A stretch of 64,000 nt of DNA from Pseudomonas brassicacearum subsp. brassicacearum (GTDB lineage Bacteria > Pseudomonadota > Gammaproteobacteria > Pseudomonadales > Pseudomonadaceae), in contig NZ_VZPJ01000010.1 of the NCBI RefSeq assembly GCF_008801605.1, positions 1-64,000 of the forward strand. The letters run 5' to 3'. Position numbers and translations under genes: made by a program. A model generated the notes under the pieces. It saw only the letters and a list, made by a program, of their open reading frames with translations. It was not told the origin of the DNA and did no database searches. Positions 16,921 to 25,774 of this stretch are shown piece by piece. The number at the start of each line of letters is the position of its first letter. Position 1 is the stretch's first letter.

Positions 16921-17688
16921 ATGCTGCCCAGCCTGTTTATCTCCCATGGCTCACCGATGCTCGCCCTGGAACCCGGCGACAGCGGTCCGGCATTGGCTCG
17001 CCTGGCCGCTCAATTGCCCAAGCCCAAGGCCATCGTCATCGTGTCCGCTCACTGGGAAAGTAACGAACTGCTGGTCAGCGCCAATCCGCAGCCGCGCACC
17101 TGGCACGACTTCGGCGGCTTTCCACCGGCGCTGTATGAGGTGCAGTACCCCGCGCCTGGCGATCCTCAACTGGCGACGCAAGTCGCGGACATGCTCAACG
17201 CCGCGGACCTGCCGGCACGCCTCGACCCTCAACGGCCGTTTGACCATGGTGCCTGGGTGCCATTGTCCTTGATGTACCCCGAGGCCGACATCCCGGTGGT
17301 GCAGGTTTCCCTGCCCAGCCGCCAGGGACCGATGTTGCAGACACAGGTCGGCCAGGCCCTGGCGAACCTGCGCCAACAGGGCATCTTGCTGATCGGCTCT
17401 GGCAGCATCACCCATAACCTGCGCGACCTGGACTGGAACGCCGGTCCCGACAGCATCGAGCCCTGGGCCAAGGACTTTCGCGATTGGATGGTTGAGAAGC
17501 TGGCGGCCGACGACGAGACCGCGCTGCATGATTACCGTCGCCAGGCACCGAACGCCGTGCGCAGCCACCCCAGTGATGAGCACTTGCTGCCGCTGTATTT
17601 TGCCCGGGGTGCAGGGGGCAAGTTCAGTGTTGCCCATGCGGGGTTCACGATGGGGACGCTGGGGATGGACATCTATCGGTTCGATTGA
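16921..17688 (+). CDS. ygiD: LigB-type extradiol dioxygenase family protein (YgiD/DODA-like)
   Basis: A 255-aa protein of the class III extradiol dioxygenase superfamily. Metal and active-site histidines are visible in FISHGSPMLAL, VSAHWES, FDHGAWVPLSLMYP and GSGSITHNL. Length and motifs fit E. coli YgiD and plant 4,5-DOPA dioxygenase. The natural bacterial substrate is uncertain. Start 16921 is chosen for the aggag site 7 bp upstream. It is a single gene, followed by REP sequences and a terminator shared with deaD. Confidence 0.87.
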   Translation: MLPSLFISHGSPMLALEPGDSGPALARLAAQLPKPKAIVIVSAHWESNELLVSANPQPRTWHDFGGFPPALYEVQYPAPGDPQLATQVADMLNAADLPARLDPQRPFDHGAWVPLSLMYPEADIPVVQVSLPSRQGPMLQTQVGQALANLRQQGILLIGSGSITHNLRDLDWNAGPDSIEPWAKDFRDWMVEKLAADDETALHDYRRQAPNAVRSHPSDEHLLPLYFARGAGGKFSVAHAGFTMGTLGMDIYRFD

Positions 17689-17700
17689 CCGGGTCGCTTC

Positions 17701-17779
17701 AATCGCGAGCAAGCTCGCTCCCACATTGGATTTTCGGCGCTCCCAAAACCTTGTGGGAGCGGGCTTGCTCGCGAATGGG
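17701..17779. repeat. REPIN (tips facing inward)
   Basis: aatcgcgagcaagctcgctc at 17701 and gagcgggcttgctcgcgaat ending near 17776 form a pair around a short spacer, between the dioxygenase stop and the shared terminator. Confidence 0.85.
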
Positions 17780-17820
17780 ACAACGCCAATCAACCTGAAG
17801 GAACACCAAACGACAGGCAA

Positions 17821-17850
17821 AAAAAATCCCCGAACCAGTCGGGGATTTTT
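17821..17850. terminator. Bidirectional terminator between ygiD and deaD
   Basis: aaaaaatcccc...ggggattttt: an 8-10-bp stem around cgaaccagtc, with A-tract on one side and T-tract on the other. It can end transcription from both convergent genes; the deaD stop is 30 bp away. Confidence 0.85.
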
Positions 17851-17879
17851 CATGTTCGATCAATCAGCCCAAGAGCCGA

Positions 17880-19553
17880 TCAATCTTCGCGATAGCGACG
17901 CAGCTTGAGCTGCTTGCCAGCCACACGAGTGTCTTTCAACTTGGTCAGCAACTTCTCCAGACCATCTTCCGGCAGCTCTACCAGGCTGAAGCTGTCACGC
18001 ACCTGAATGCGGCCGATAGCTTCGCGGGCCAGGCCGCCTTCGTTGAGGATGGCACCCAGCAGGTTCTTGGCAGCGATGCCGTCACGGGCACCCAGCGCGG
18101 TACGGCAGCGAGCACGACCTTCGGCCAGCGGGATCGGCGCACGACGCTCGCGATCACCACGATCCGGACGATCACCGGTGCGCTCAGGACGATCGCCACG
18201 CGGTGCGTTGTTCGGCACCAGGGGACGTTCCTTCTCGATTGCAGCCAGGTTCAGCGCTTGGCCATTGGTGGCCTTGCGCAGCAGTGCGGCGGCCAGGGCG
18301 CGAGGGCTGCAACCGATGTCGGCGGTCAGGCGATCGAGCAGATCACCGTGGGTCGATTCGGCGTCAGCCACCAGTGGCGACAGGCTGTTGGTCAGTTTCT
18401 TGATGCGGGCATCGAGAACGGCCTGGGCGTCCGGCAGGCGAACTTCAGCTACCTTCTGGCCAGTTACACGCTCGATCACTTGCAGCATGCGGCGCTCACG
18501 CGGGGTGACCAGCAGCAGCGCACGGCCTTCGCGACCGGCACGGCCAGTACGGCCGATACGGTGAACGTAGGATTCCGGATCGTACGGCATGTCCACGTTG
18601 AATACGTGGGTGATGCGCGGAACGTCCAGGCCACGGGCAGCAACGTCGGTCGCCACAACGATATCCAGGCGGCCATCCTTGAGGGAGTCGATCACGCGCT
18701 CACGCTGGTTCTGGGCAATGTCACCGTTCAGCGCAGCGGCTTTGTAGCCTTTGGCTTCCAGGGCGCTGGCCAGGTCCAGGGTCGCTTGCTTGGTGCGCAC
18801 GAACATGATCAGGGCGTCGAAGTCTTCCACTTCCAGCAAGCTGAGAACGGCAGACGTCTTCTGGTCAGCGTGAACCAGCAGGTGAGCCTGTTCGATCGCG
18901 GTGACGGTCTGGGTCTTGGTCTGGATCTTCACGTGTTGCGGATCGCGCAGGTGGCGCTCGGCAATGGCGCGGATCGATTGCGGCAGGGTGGCCGAGAACA
19001 ATACAGTCTGGCGGGTTGCTGGCAGGGCCTTGAAGATGACTTCCAGGTCATCCATGAAACCCAGCTTGAGCATTTCGTCGGCTTCGTCGAGAACCAGGTG
19101 GTTCACGGTGGCCAGGACTTTTTCGTCACGACGCAGGTGGTCGCACAGACGACCCGGAGTGGCGACAACGATCTGCGCGCCATTACGGATGGCTTTGAGT
19201 TGTGGGCCCATCGGGGCACCGCCGTAAACGGCCACAACAGTAACGCCAGGCATCTGCTTGGAATAGGTTTCGAAAGCGGTTGCTACTTGCAGCGCCAACT
19301 CACGAGTTGGCGCCAGGATCAGGGCTTGCGGTTCGCGCTTGGCAGGATCGATGCGATGCAGGATCGGCAGGGCGAACGCAGCGGTTTTACCCGTACCGGT
19401 TTGCGCCTGGCCAATCATGTCGTGGCCGGCCATGATGATCGGGATCGATTGCTGCTGAATCGCCGAAGGTTCTTCGTAGCCGGTCGCAGTGACGGCAGCG
19501 AGAATGTTCGGGTTGAGATTAAAAGCGGCGAAGCCGCCGGTTTCCTGGGTCAT
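17880..19553 (-). CDS. deaD: DEAD-box ATP-dependent RNA helicase DeaD/CsdA
   Basis: A 557-aa RNA helicase. Q motif region SAIQQQSIP, Walker A AQTGTGKT (50-57), PTRELALQV, VATPGRL, DEAD box LVLDEADEM, SAT motif LFSATLP, and helicase-C motifs VATDVAARGLD and HRIGRTGRAGREG are all present. An arginine/aspartate-rich stretch (about 455-480) leads to a C-terminal DbpA/CsdA RNA-binding domain (about 485-557). It unwinds structured RNA in ribosome assembly and mRNA decay, especially in the cold. Start 19553 (MTQETGGF) has an agaggc Shine-Dalgarno. The ATG lies in an 8-bp RNA stem (19551-19588) with the ribosome-binding site in its loop, suggesting translational control. The open frame reads further upstream, but that part has no family similarity. 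Confidence 0.92.
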   Translation of the reverse strand: MTQETGGFAAFNLNPNILAAVTATGYEEPSAIQQQSIPIIMAGHDMIGQAQTGTGKTAAFALPILHRIDPAKREPQALILAPTRELALQVATAFETYSKQMPGVTVVAVYGGAPMGPQLKAIRNGAQIVVATPGRLCDHLRRDEKVLATVNHLVLDEADEMLKLGFMDDLEVIFKALPATRQTVLFSATLPQSIRAIAERHLRDPQHVKIQTKTQTVTAIEQAHLLVHADQKTSAVLSLLEVEDFDALIMFVRTKQATLDLASALEAKGYKAAALNGDIAQNQRERVIDSLKDGRLDIVVATDVAARGLDVPRITHVFNVDMPYDPESYVHRIGRTGRAGREGRALLLVTPRERRMLQVIERVTGQKVAEVRLPDAQAVLDARIKKLTNSLSPLVADAESTHGDLLDRLTADIGCSPRALAAALLRKATNGQALNLAAIEKERPLVPNNAPRGDRPERTGDRPDRGDRERRAPIPLAEGRARCRTALGARDGIAAKNLLGAILNEGGLAREAIGRIQVRDSFSLVELPEDGLEKLLTKLKDTRVAGKQLKLRRYRED

Positions 19554-19588
19554 GGGTCTGCCTCTAAGTGCATCCGCAAAGACCCATG
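19551..19588 (-). promoter_or_regulatory. 5'-leader hairpin covering the deaD start codon
   Basis: catgggtc at 19551-19558 (reverse complement of the deaD start region) is the exact inverse of gacccatg at 19581-19588. In the mRNA this is an 8-bp stem whose 3' strand contains the AUG, with a 22-nt loop holding the AGAGGC ribosome-binding site. The pairing is seen directly; a regulatory role is inferred. Confidence 0.5.
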
Positions 19589-20046
19589 CTCCAAAGCTGC
19601 GCATGCCGTGTTGAGACTCAAGAGTCGCCCTGGCTGCTTTGTCGGCGGGGATTTGCGAAAACGAATGAATGAAAAAGAACGTCGTGGAAGCATCCGTTGT
19701 GCGGACATGCAACCGAAGCTGACTTCGGGGAATTGCGCTACCTTGACGCGGCCCGGCTAAAGGCCGGCGCGCACTATACCGGAATTCGCCCAAAAAGGGA
19801 GCTTTTTTTATTGCCAGACACCGTTATGGGGCTCGCTGTCACAGGCCCAGGGGTTAACGGTACAACCGTTTGTTTTACAGAGGCCCAGCGTTGCGGGGAT
19901 GAGGTGCTAAAACGGTTCATCTTTACCTGTGGGAGCAAAGCTTGCTCGCGATGCGGACACCGCGATTTGCGCAGGTACTGAGTTGCGTTCATCGCGAGCA
20001 AGCTTTGCTCCCACAGGGGGGGGGGTTGTCACGCCTTGGACGGGTG
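19589..20046. other. deaD upstream region with a REPIN and a G10 tract
   Basis: About 458 bp between the deaD leader and the convergent end of the next gene. It holds a small dyad, AACGGT-aca-ACCGTT, at 19856-19870, a REPIN at 19927-20016, and a run of ten G at 20016-20025 at the edge of the REP. No RNA gene or supported coding sequence is seen. The deaD promoter probably lies between about 19600 and 19850. Confidence 0.6.
19927..20016. repeat. REPIN
   Basis: ctgtgggagcaaagcttgct at 19927 mirrors catcgcgagcaagctttgct ending in cccacag near 20016. It uses the 'caaagctt' core variant, also found at 56743, 56912 and 57529. Confidence 0.88.
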
Positions 20047-20802
20047 TCACGTTGCCGGGCGAATGGCCTTGATCAACGACTGCAACGAATAGCCCAGTCG
20101 CGGCGCCAGCCCTTCGGCCCTGGCGACCAGTCCTTGCATGTCCAGCTCCTGATCCAGGTCCGCCGGCACGATGAGGATCACATTGCCCTCCTTCACCGGC
20201 AGCTCCCAATAATGCCGGTGGTACAAGCCGCGCAACAGCGCCGCCCCCAATGGCTTGCCGTCATCGGTGGCCCACTGGTTGATCACCAGCCAGCCGCCCG
20301 GGTTGAGGCGTTTCTGGCAGTTTTCCAGGAAGCCCCAGGCCAGGTGCCCGACGCCGGGACCGACATCGGTATAGAGGTCGACGAAAATCAAGTCCGCCGG
20401 CTCGGCGCTTTCAAGCAGCTCCAGTGCATCGCCGACGCGGATGTACAGCCGCGGATCGTCATCCAACCCCAGGTATTCGATGGCCAGGCGTGGCACGTCG
20501 GGGCGCAGTTCAATGGCCTCGACATCTTCCAACGGCAGGAACTTGAGGCAGGCCTGGGTCAACGTACCGGCGCCCAGCCCCAGAAACAGCGCACTTTCCG
20601 GCTGCTCGTGACACAACGCGCCGATGAGCATGGCGCGGGTATAGTCATATTCGAGCCAGCTCGGATCGGCTGTGAACACGCAACTCTGCTCAATGGCATC
20701 GCCAAACTCGAGAAACCGGTAATCGGCCACTTCGAATACGCGAATCATGCCGAACTCGTCGTGCACCTCGGCGAGCAAATGCTCGACGCGCTCCTCTGTC
20801 AT
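20047..20802 (-). CDS. Spermidine synthase-like methyltransferase-fold protein
   Basis: A 251-aa Rossmann-fold protein with the spermine/spermidine-synthase motifs ALFLGLGAGTLTQACLKFLP (nucleotide binding), VEAIELRPDVPRLAIEYLGL and DLIFVDLYTDVGPG. It lacks a convincing polyamine-specific N-terminal domain, so true spermidine synthase activity is not assured; many such proteins are annotated only as fused or orphan SpeE-like. Start 20802 (MTEERVEH) follows caggag. It is divergent from the class II DAHP synthase gene, whose start is 139 bp away. Confidence 0.75.
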   Translation of the reverse strand: MTEERVEHLLAEVHDEFGMIRVFEVADYRFLEFGDAIEQSCVFTADPSWLEYDYTRAMLIGALCHEQPESALFLGLGAGTLTQACLKFLPLEDVEAIELRPDVPRLAIEYLGLDDDPRLYIRVGDALELLESAEPADLIFVDLYTDVGPGVGHLAWGFLENCQKRLNPGGWLVINQWATDDGKPLGAALLRGLYHRHYWELPVKEGNVILIVPADLDQELDMQGLVARAEGLAPRLGYSLQSLIKAIRPAT

Positions 20803-20941
20803 TTCATCTCCTGATGGTGACCGTGCCGGCTTGAGCCTGCGTATACGGGACAAAGGCGCGATTGTCCGCGAAGCAACCGGAGCAGGTCACGCACTAATTT
20901 GCTGATAACATGGCCGTCCAAGCGTAAATCACCTAGAGATC

Positions 20942-22291
20942 ATGATGAGCCAACCCTGGAGCCCTGACAGCTGGCGCGCCCTGCCGATCCAGCAACAACC
21001 CCGCTACCCCGACGCCGCGCACCTGTTGCAGGTAGAGCAGACCCTGGCCAGCTATCCGCCTCTGGTGTTTGCCGGTGAGGCCCGGGAGTTGCGCCGTCAG
21101 TTCGCCGAGGTGACCCAGGGCCGGGCGTTCCTGCTGCAAGGCGGCGACTGCGCCGAAAGCTTTGCCGAGTTCTCGGCGGCCAAGATCCGCGACACCTTCA
21201 AGGTGCTCTTGCAGATGGCGATCGTCATGACCTTTGCCGCCGGCTGCCCGGTGGTCAAGGTCGGGCGCATGGCCGGGCAGTTCGCCAAGCCGCGCTCAGC
21301 CAATGATGAAACCATCGACGGTGTGACCTTGCCGGCCTACCGGGGCGATATCGTCAACGGCATCGGTTTCGACGAGAAAAGCCGCGTACCGGACCCGGAG
21401 CGGTTGCTGCAGTCCTACCACCAGTCCACCGCCACCTTGAACCTGCTGCGCGCCTTCGCCCAGGGCGGGTTCGCCGACCTGCACCAGGTGCACAAGTGGA
21501 ACCTGGACTTCATCGCCAATTCGGCCCTGGCGGAAAAGTACAGTCACCTGGCCGACCGCATCGACGAAACCCTGGCATTCATGCGCGCCTGCGGCATGGA
21601 CAGCTCGCCGCAACTGCGCGAAACCAGTTTCTTCACTGCCCACGAAGCGTTGCTGCTCAATTACGAAGAAGCCTTCGTGCGCCGTGACAGCCTGACCAAC
21701 GATTATTACGACTGCTCGGCCCACATGCTGTGGATCGGCGACCGCACCCGTCAGTTGGACGGCGCCCATGTCGAATTCCTGCGCGGGGTGAACAACCCGA
21801 TCGGGGTCAAGGTCGGCCCGAGTATGGATCCCGACGACCTGATCCGCCTGATCGACGTGCTCAACCCGCAGAACGACCCCGGCCGGCTGAACCTGATCGC
21901 CCGGATGGGCGCCAACAAGGTCGGCGAACACTTGCCGCCGCTGTTGCGCGCCGTGCAGCGTGAAGGCAAGCAAGTGCTGTGGAGCTCAGACCCGATGCAT
22001 GGCAACACCATCAAGGCCAGCAGCGGCTACAAGACCCGGGACTTTGCGCAGATCCTCGGTGAAGTGAAGCAGTTCTTCCAGGTCCACGAAGCCGAAGGCA
22101 CCTATGCCGGCGGGATTCACATCGAGATGACCGGGCAAAACGTCACCGAATGCATCGGCGGCGCACGCCCGATTACCGAGGACGGGCTGTCGGACCGCTA
22201 CCACACCCACTGCGACCCGCGGATGAATGCCGATCAGTCGCTGGAGCTGGCGTTTTTGATTGCCGAGACGTTGAAGCAGGTTCGGCGGTGA
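20942..22291 (+). CDS. Class II 3-deoxy-7-phosphoheptulonate (DAHP) synthase
   Basis: A 449-aa class II (plant/AroA-II type) DAHP synthase. It catalyses condensation of phosphoenolpyruvate and erythrose 4-phosphate, the first shikimate-pathway step. Visible motifs: LQGGDCAESFAEF, VVKVGRMAGQFAKPRS, FTAHEALLLNYEEA, RGVNNPIGVKVGPSM, WSSDPMHGNT, GGIHIEMTGQNVTECIGG and YHTHCDPRMNADQSLELAF. It is unrelated in sequence to the class I enzyme at 34766. The start is ATGATG at 20942/20945 after ctagag. Class II enzymes outside phenazine clusters supply general aromatic synthesis; nothing nearby suggests phenazine genes. Confidence 0.93.
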   Translation: MMSQPWSPDSWRALPIQQQPRYPDAAHLLQVEQTLASYPPLVFAGEARELRRQFAEVTQGRAFLLQGGDCAESFAEFSAAKIRDTFKVLLQMAIVMTFAAGCPVVKVGRMAGQFAKPRSANDETIDGVTLPAYRGDIVNGIGFDEKSRVPDPERLLQSYHQSTATLNLLRAFAQGGFADLHQVHKWNLDFIANSALAEKYSHLADRIDETLAFMRACGMDSSPQLRETSFFTAHEALLLNYEEAFVRRDSLTNDYYDCSAHMLWIGDRTRQLDGAHVEFLRGVNNPIGVKVGPSMDPDDLIRLIDVLNPQNDPGRLNLIARMGANKVGEHLPPLLRAVQREGKQVLWSSDPMHGNTIKASSGYKTRDFAQILGEVKQFFQVHEAEGTYAGGIHIEMTGQNVTECIGGARPITEDGLSDRYHTHCDPRMNADQSLELAFLIAETLKQVRR

Positions 22292-22324
22292 GTCAGTAAG
22301 GCTTTCGGTGCCTGCTGGATTGCT

Positions 22325-22420
22325 GTCGCGAGCAAGCTCGCTCCCACATTGGATCGGCTGTGAACACAAAACCTGTGGTCACCAGAAATCCCTTGTGGGA
22401 GCGAGCTTGCTCGCGAAGGC
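22325..22420. repeat. REPIN (tips facing inward)
   Basis: gtcgcgagcaagctcgctcc at 22325 and gtgggagcgagcttgctcgc ending near 22420 form a pair around a 40-bp spacer (ttggatcggctgtgaacaca...). It separates the convergent DAHP synthase and ycaQ genes. Confidence 0.88.
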
Positions 22421-22426
22421 GTCGGC

Positions 22427-23656
22427 TCAGTCACCATCAATCTGGGCCAATGCCACCGCCAACCGAACCCCACTCACTCGCTGGCAATTGAGCTGGACCC
22501 GCTCCAACCCCAGCCACCGGGCCATGCGCCTCAAGTTCAGCGCCAGGGCCTGCATCCCCTCCTCGTCCAGCCCCGACGCGTCCTCGTGCACGGCATGCAC
22601 GGCCAACTGCCCCAGGGCCCGCTCCGCCCGCAGGTCCACCCGAGCTGCAATGCGTTCGTGGTGCAGGAACGGCAACACGTAATAGCCATACACCCGCTTG
22701 TGGACAGGCGTGTAGATCTCCAACCGGTAGCGAAAGTCGAACAACCGCTCGGTACGGCCGCGCTCCCAGACCAGCGAGTCGAACGGCGACAGCAAGGCAC
22801 TGGCGGCGACTTTGCGAGGAACTTTCGCCTCAGGTCGGCACCAGGCCGGTTGTTTCCAGCCCTGCACCTGGCAGCGCAGCAGCTCTCCGGCCTCCTCCAA
22901 CTCAGCCAGGCGCCCACGGCTGTCGGCCGGAGCGAGGCGAAAGTAGTCGCGCAGATCTTTCTCTGTGGCAATGCCCAAGGCGTCGGCTGCATGTAGCAGC
23001 AAGGCGCGTTGGGCCTGGGCCTCGTCCGGCAACGGTTGCTGCAGGATCGAGGCCGGCAGGACCCGTTCGGGCAAGTCGTAGAGCCGCTCGAACCCGCGCC
23101 GCCCCGCCACCGTGACTTCACCCGCGGCAAACAGCCACTCCAGCGCATGTTTCTCCGCACTCCAGTCCCACCAAGGCCCGGCCTTCTCCTGGCGCGTGGA
23201 CAAGCTGCCAGCACCCAGGGCGCCCTGCTCCTGGACCGACGCCAGGACACGGCGGATGACATCCTGGCGTTCTTGGCCGAAACGCGCCAACTGCTGATAA
23301 ATCCCTTCGCCACCCGACGCCCGATTCATGCGCCAGCGCATCAACGGATACATCGACATCGGCAGCAGCGACGCTTCATGTCCCCAGTATTCGAACAGCG
23401 TACGACGTCGGCCCTGGCTCCAGGCTGCTTGATCGAGCAAATCGCGATTGTAGTGACCGAGGCGGGAGAACAGCGGGAGGTAATGCGAGCGCACCAACGC
23501 ATTGACTGAGTCGATCTGCAGGACGCCGAGGCGTTCGATCAGGCGGTTGAGGCGTGAGGGTTGCACCGAAGCTGGCGGCGACCGCCCATCGAATCCTTGG
23601 GCGGCCAACGCCAGACGCCGGGCCTGTTTGAGGGTAAAGGACAGAGTCGCGGGCAT
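22427..23656 (-). CDS. ycaQ: YcaQ-family DNA glycosylase (interstrand crosslink repair)
   Basis: A 409-aa HTH_42/YcaQ (AlkX) protein, the same length as the E. coli enzyme. The catalytic QxD motif is present as Q47-I48-D49 (RLGVLQIDSVN). Other family blocks are RSHYLPLFSRLG, EYWGHEASLLP, FDSLVWERGRTERLFDFRYRLEIYTP and RVYGYYVLPFL. The family removes alkylated bases and unhooks interstrand crosslinks such as those made by nitrogen mustards and azinomycin. Start 23656 (MPATLSFT) follows a ggagat site. It is a single gene with no repair operon around it. Confidence 0.9.
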   Translation of the reverse strand: MPATLSFTLKQARRLALAAQGFDGRSPPASVQPSRLNRLIERLGVLQIDSVNALVRSHYLPLFSRLGHYNRDLLDQAAWSQGRRRTLFEYWGHEASLLPMSMYPLMRWRMNRASGGEGIYQQLARFGQERQDVIRRVLASVQEQGALGAGSLSTRQEKAGPWWDWSAEKHALEWLFAAGEVTVAGRRGFERLYDLPERVLPASILQQPLPDEAQAQRALLLHAADALGIATEKDLRDYFRLAPADSRGRLAELEEAGELLRCQVQGWKQPAWCRPEAKVPRKVAASALLSPFDSLVWERGRTERLFDFRYRLEIYTPVHKRVYGYYVLPFLHHERIAARVDLRAERALGQLAVHAVHEDASGLDEEGMQALALNLRRMARWLGLERVQLNCQRVSGVRLAVALAQIDGD

Positions 23657-23720
23657 GGAGATCTCCTTCTCTGCTCGCAACCTACCTCACCAATAAGGGG
23701 TTTGTGTAGGAAAGGATGGC

Positions 23721-23939
23721 TCATTTGTGCATTGGGTCGTCCCAGAATGGCCGAACCACTTCCTGTTCCACGTCGGCACGACTCACGCCAATGTCCTTGA
23801 GCGCCTCGTCGCTCATTCCGGCCAGCAGTTCGCGTTCGTGGTGCAATTCGTACCAGCGACTAAACTTGTGCAGCAGGGCGCTGACGGAAAAGCCGTGGGA
23901 GAGTTTGTCTATCAGTAGATAACCTTTTTGACCTTTCAT
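23721..23939 (-). CDS. DUF1127 small protein
   Basis: A 72-aa protein whose C-terminal half has the DUF1127 pattern: HKFSRWYELHHERELLAGMSDEALKDIGVSRADVEQEVVRPFW. This arginine-rich-helix family (YjiS-like) includes small RNA-binding or growth-regulating proteins in some bacteria. Start 23939 has a strong ggagg site. It is divergent from the LysR gene at 24001 with 61 bp between starts, suggesting control by that regulator. Confidence 0.85.
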   Translation of the reverse strand: MKGQKGYLLIDKLSHGFSVSALLHKFSRWYELHHERELLAGMSDEALKDIGVSRADVEQEVVRPFWDDPMHK

Positions 23940-24000
23940 CGTGATGTCCTCCGTTGGGGATGGATCAAGTCTCGCGCTAACGATAAGATCAATCCAACGA

Positions 24001-24891
24001 ATGTTTCTTATGCAATACATCTCGGAGATTGATCAATTGTCGAGTTACCCGAGCATCGATACGGAAGTGCTGCGTACCTTTGTCGCCATCGCCGACCAGG
24101 GCGGTTTCACCCGGGCCGGGGAATTGGTCAATCGCACCCAGTCTGCCGTGAGCATGCAGATGAAGCGGCTGGAAGAAGACGTATTGCAACGCCGCCTGTT
24201 CGAGCGTGACGGACGCCAGGTCAAGCTCACCGCCGAAGGCCAGGTGCTGCTGGGCTACGCTCGGCGGATCCTCAAGCTGCACAGCGAGGTGTTCAATACC
24301 CTGCGCGAACCGCACATGGTCGGCACGGTGCGCATCGGCACGCCGGACGATTACGTGATGCGCTTTCTGCCTGGCATCCTGCAACGCTTCGCCCAGTTCT
24401 ACCCGCTGATCGAAATTGAAGTGCACTGCGAATCGTCCAAGCAGTTGCTGCTGCGCCAGGACCTGGACCTGTCCATCGTCACCCGCAAGCCAGGGGACGA
24501 AATCGGCCAGTTGCTGCGCAAGGAGCGTTTTGTCTGGGCCGAAGCCGCCTGCTTCAACGTCCATGAACAAACACCGCTGCCGCTGGCGATGTTCAACAGT
24601 GACTGTTTCTGCCGGCAATGGGCCTGCAATGCGCTGGATGCCATGGGGCGCGATTATCGCGTGGCATACAACAGCTCGAGCCTGTCGGCGCTCATGGCGG
24701 TGGTGGGCGCCGGCCTGGCAATCACGGCGCAACTGGAAAGCCTGCTGACCCCGGACATGCGCGTACTGGGCGAAGCTGAAGACCTGCCGGAACTGCCCGA
24801 GGCCAGCATCATGCTGATCCGCAACCTGCATAACCCCTCGCCGATCACCGAGTGCCTGGCCGAGCACATCGTCGAAGGCTTCAAACTTTAA
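24001..24891 (+). CDS. LysR-type transcriptional regulator (LrhA/HexA-like)
   Basis: A 296-aa LysR regulator. The winged HTH spans about 19-78 (IDTEVLRTFVAIADQGGFTRAGELVNRTQSAVSMQMKRLEED), followed by a substrate-binding effector domain. The QSAVSMQMKRLEE style and slightly short effector domain resemble the LrhA/HexA/PecT group. Starts at 24001 and 24010 are both possible; neither has a good Shine-Dalgarno. It is divergent from the DUF1127 gene, its most likely direct target. Its end overlaps the convergent TSUP gene by 11 bp. Confidence 0.85.
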   Translation: MFLMQYISEIDQLSSYPSIDTEVLRTFVAIADQGGFTRAGELVNRTQSAVSMQMKRLEEDVLQRRLFERDGRQVKLTAEGQVLLGYARRILKLHSEVFNTLREPHMVGTVRIGTPDDYVMRFLPGILQRFAQFYPLIEIEVHCESSKQLLLRQDLDLSIVTRKPGDEIGQLLRKERFVWAEAACFNVHEQTPLPLAMFNSDCFCRQWACNALDAMGRDYRVAYNSSSLSALMAVVGAGLAITAQLESLLTPDMRVLGEAEDLPELPEASIMLIRNLHNPSPITECLAEHIVEGFKL

Positions 24892-25630
24892 AGGCGAGCA
24901 GCACCGCGCACAGCACCAGGAAACCGCAGAACAGCCCGCGCAACAGCCGCTCCGGCAAGGCGTGGGCGACTTTCACCCCCCAACTGATGCTCAGCAGGCC
25001 ACCGACGGCCAGCGGCAGGCCGATGCTCCAGTCCACCTCATGGTGAAACGCATAAGTGGCGAGGGTCACGCCGGTACTGGGCAAGGCCAGTGCCAGGGAT
25101 AACCCTTGGGCGACCACCTGGCTGGTGCTAAAGATGCTGGTCAGGATCGGCGTCGCGACCACGGCCCCGCCAACCCCGAACAGACCGCCCATGGTGCCGG
25201 ATGCTGCCCCCAGTACGGCGAGCCATGGCCAGCCATAACGCATCTGCGCCGAAGCCGGTGCATTGGCGGCGAACATGCGGGCCAGGTTGTAGAGGGTCAG
25301 CGCGATCAGGAACGCGACGAAGCCGATCCGCATGCTGTTCGCGTCGATCCCCACGGCCCAGATCGAACCAAGCCAGGCAAAGCAGAAACCCATGGAAGCC
25401 AACGGCAGGACATGGCGCAATTCAATGCGATTGCGCTGGTGATAGCGCCACAACGCGAGCATCACGTTGGGCACCACCATGACCAGCGCCGTACCTTGGG
25501 CCAGTTGCTGGTCGAGGCCGAACCAGACGCCCAGCACCGGAATGGCAATCAGGCCGCCACCGATCCCGAACAATCCCCCCAAGGTACCCAACACGGCACC
25601 AAACACCAAAAACAGCACAAATTCGAACAA
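24881..25630 (-). CDS. TSUP-family (TauE/SafE) membrane transporter
   Basis: A 249-aa membrane protein with about eight predicted helices and the duplicated family motif: LGTLGGLFGIGGGLIAIPVL near the N-terminus and GTMGGLFGVGGAVVATPIL in the middle. TSUP proteins export sulfite, sulfoacetate or other small anions, or take them up. The substrate cannot be inferred from context. It overlaps the LysR gene end by 11 bp. Confidence 0.9.
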   Translation of the reverse strand: MFEFVLFLVFGAVLGTLGGLFGIGGGLIAIPVLGVWFGLDQQLAQGTALVMVVPNVMLALWRYHQRNRIELRHVLPLASMGFCFAWLGSIWAVGIDANSMRIGFVAFLIALTLYNLARMFAANAPASAQMRYGWPWLAVLGAASGTMGGLFGVGGAVVATPILTSIFSTSQVVAQGLSLALALPSTGVTLATYAFHHEVDWSIGLPLAVGGLLSISWGVKVAHALPERLLRGLFCGFLVLCAVLLAFKV

Positions 25631-25774
25631 GACGATTCCCCTTTCATCAGGGTGCTTATCCTACGCAGTCGGCGCCAGCGGGGAAACGTAACATCTGTGC
25701 AGACGTCAGAATTATCTGGCGCATTAAAGATTCGCCCGCTAGATTCGTAACGATCATTGATTGAAGGTTTTGCC

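Noticed and set aside
18258..19760. 500-aa plus-strand frame antisense to deaD
   Set aside because: Shadow of a highly conserved helicase gene.
20942..22291. PhzC of a phenazine cluster
   Set aside because: No phenazine genes nearby; the enzyme stands alone beside housekeeping genes.
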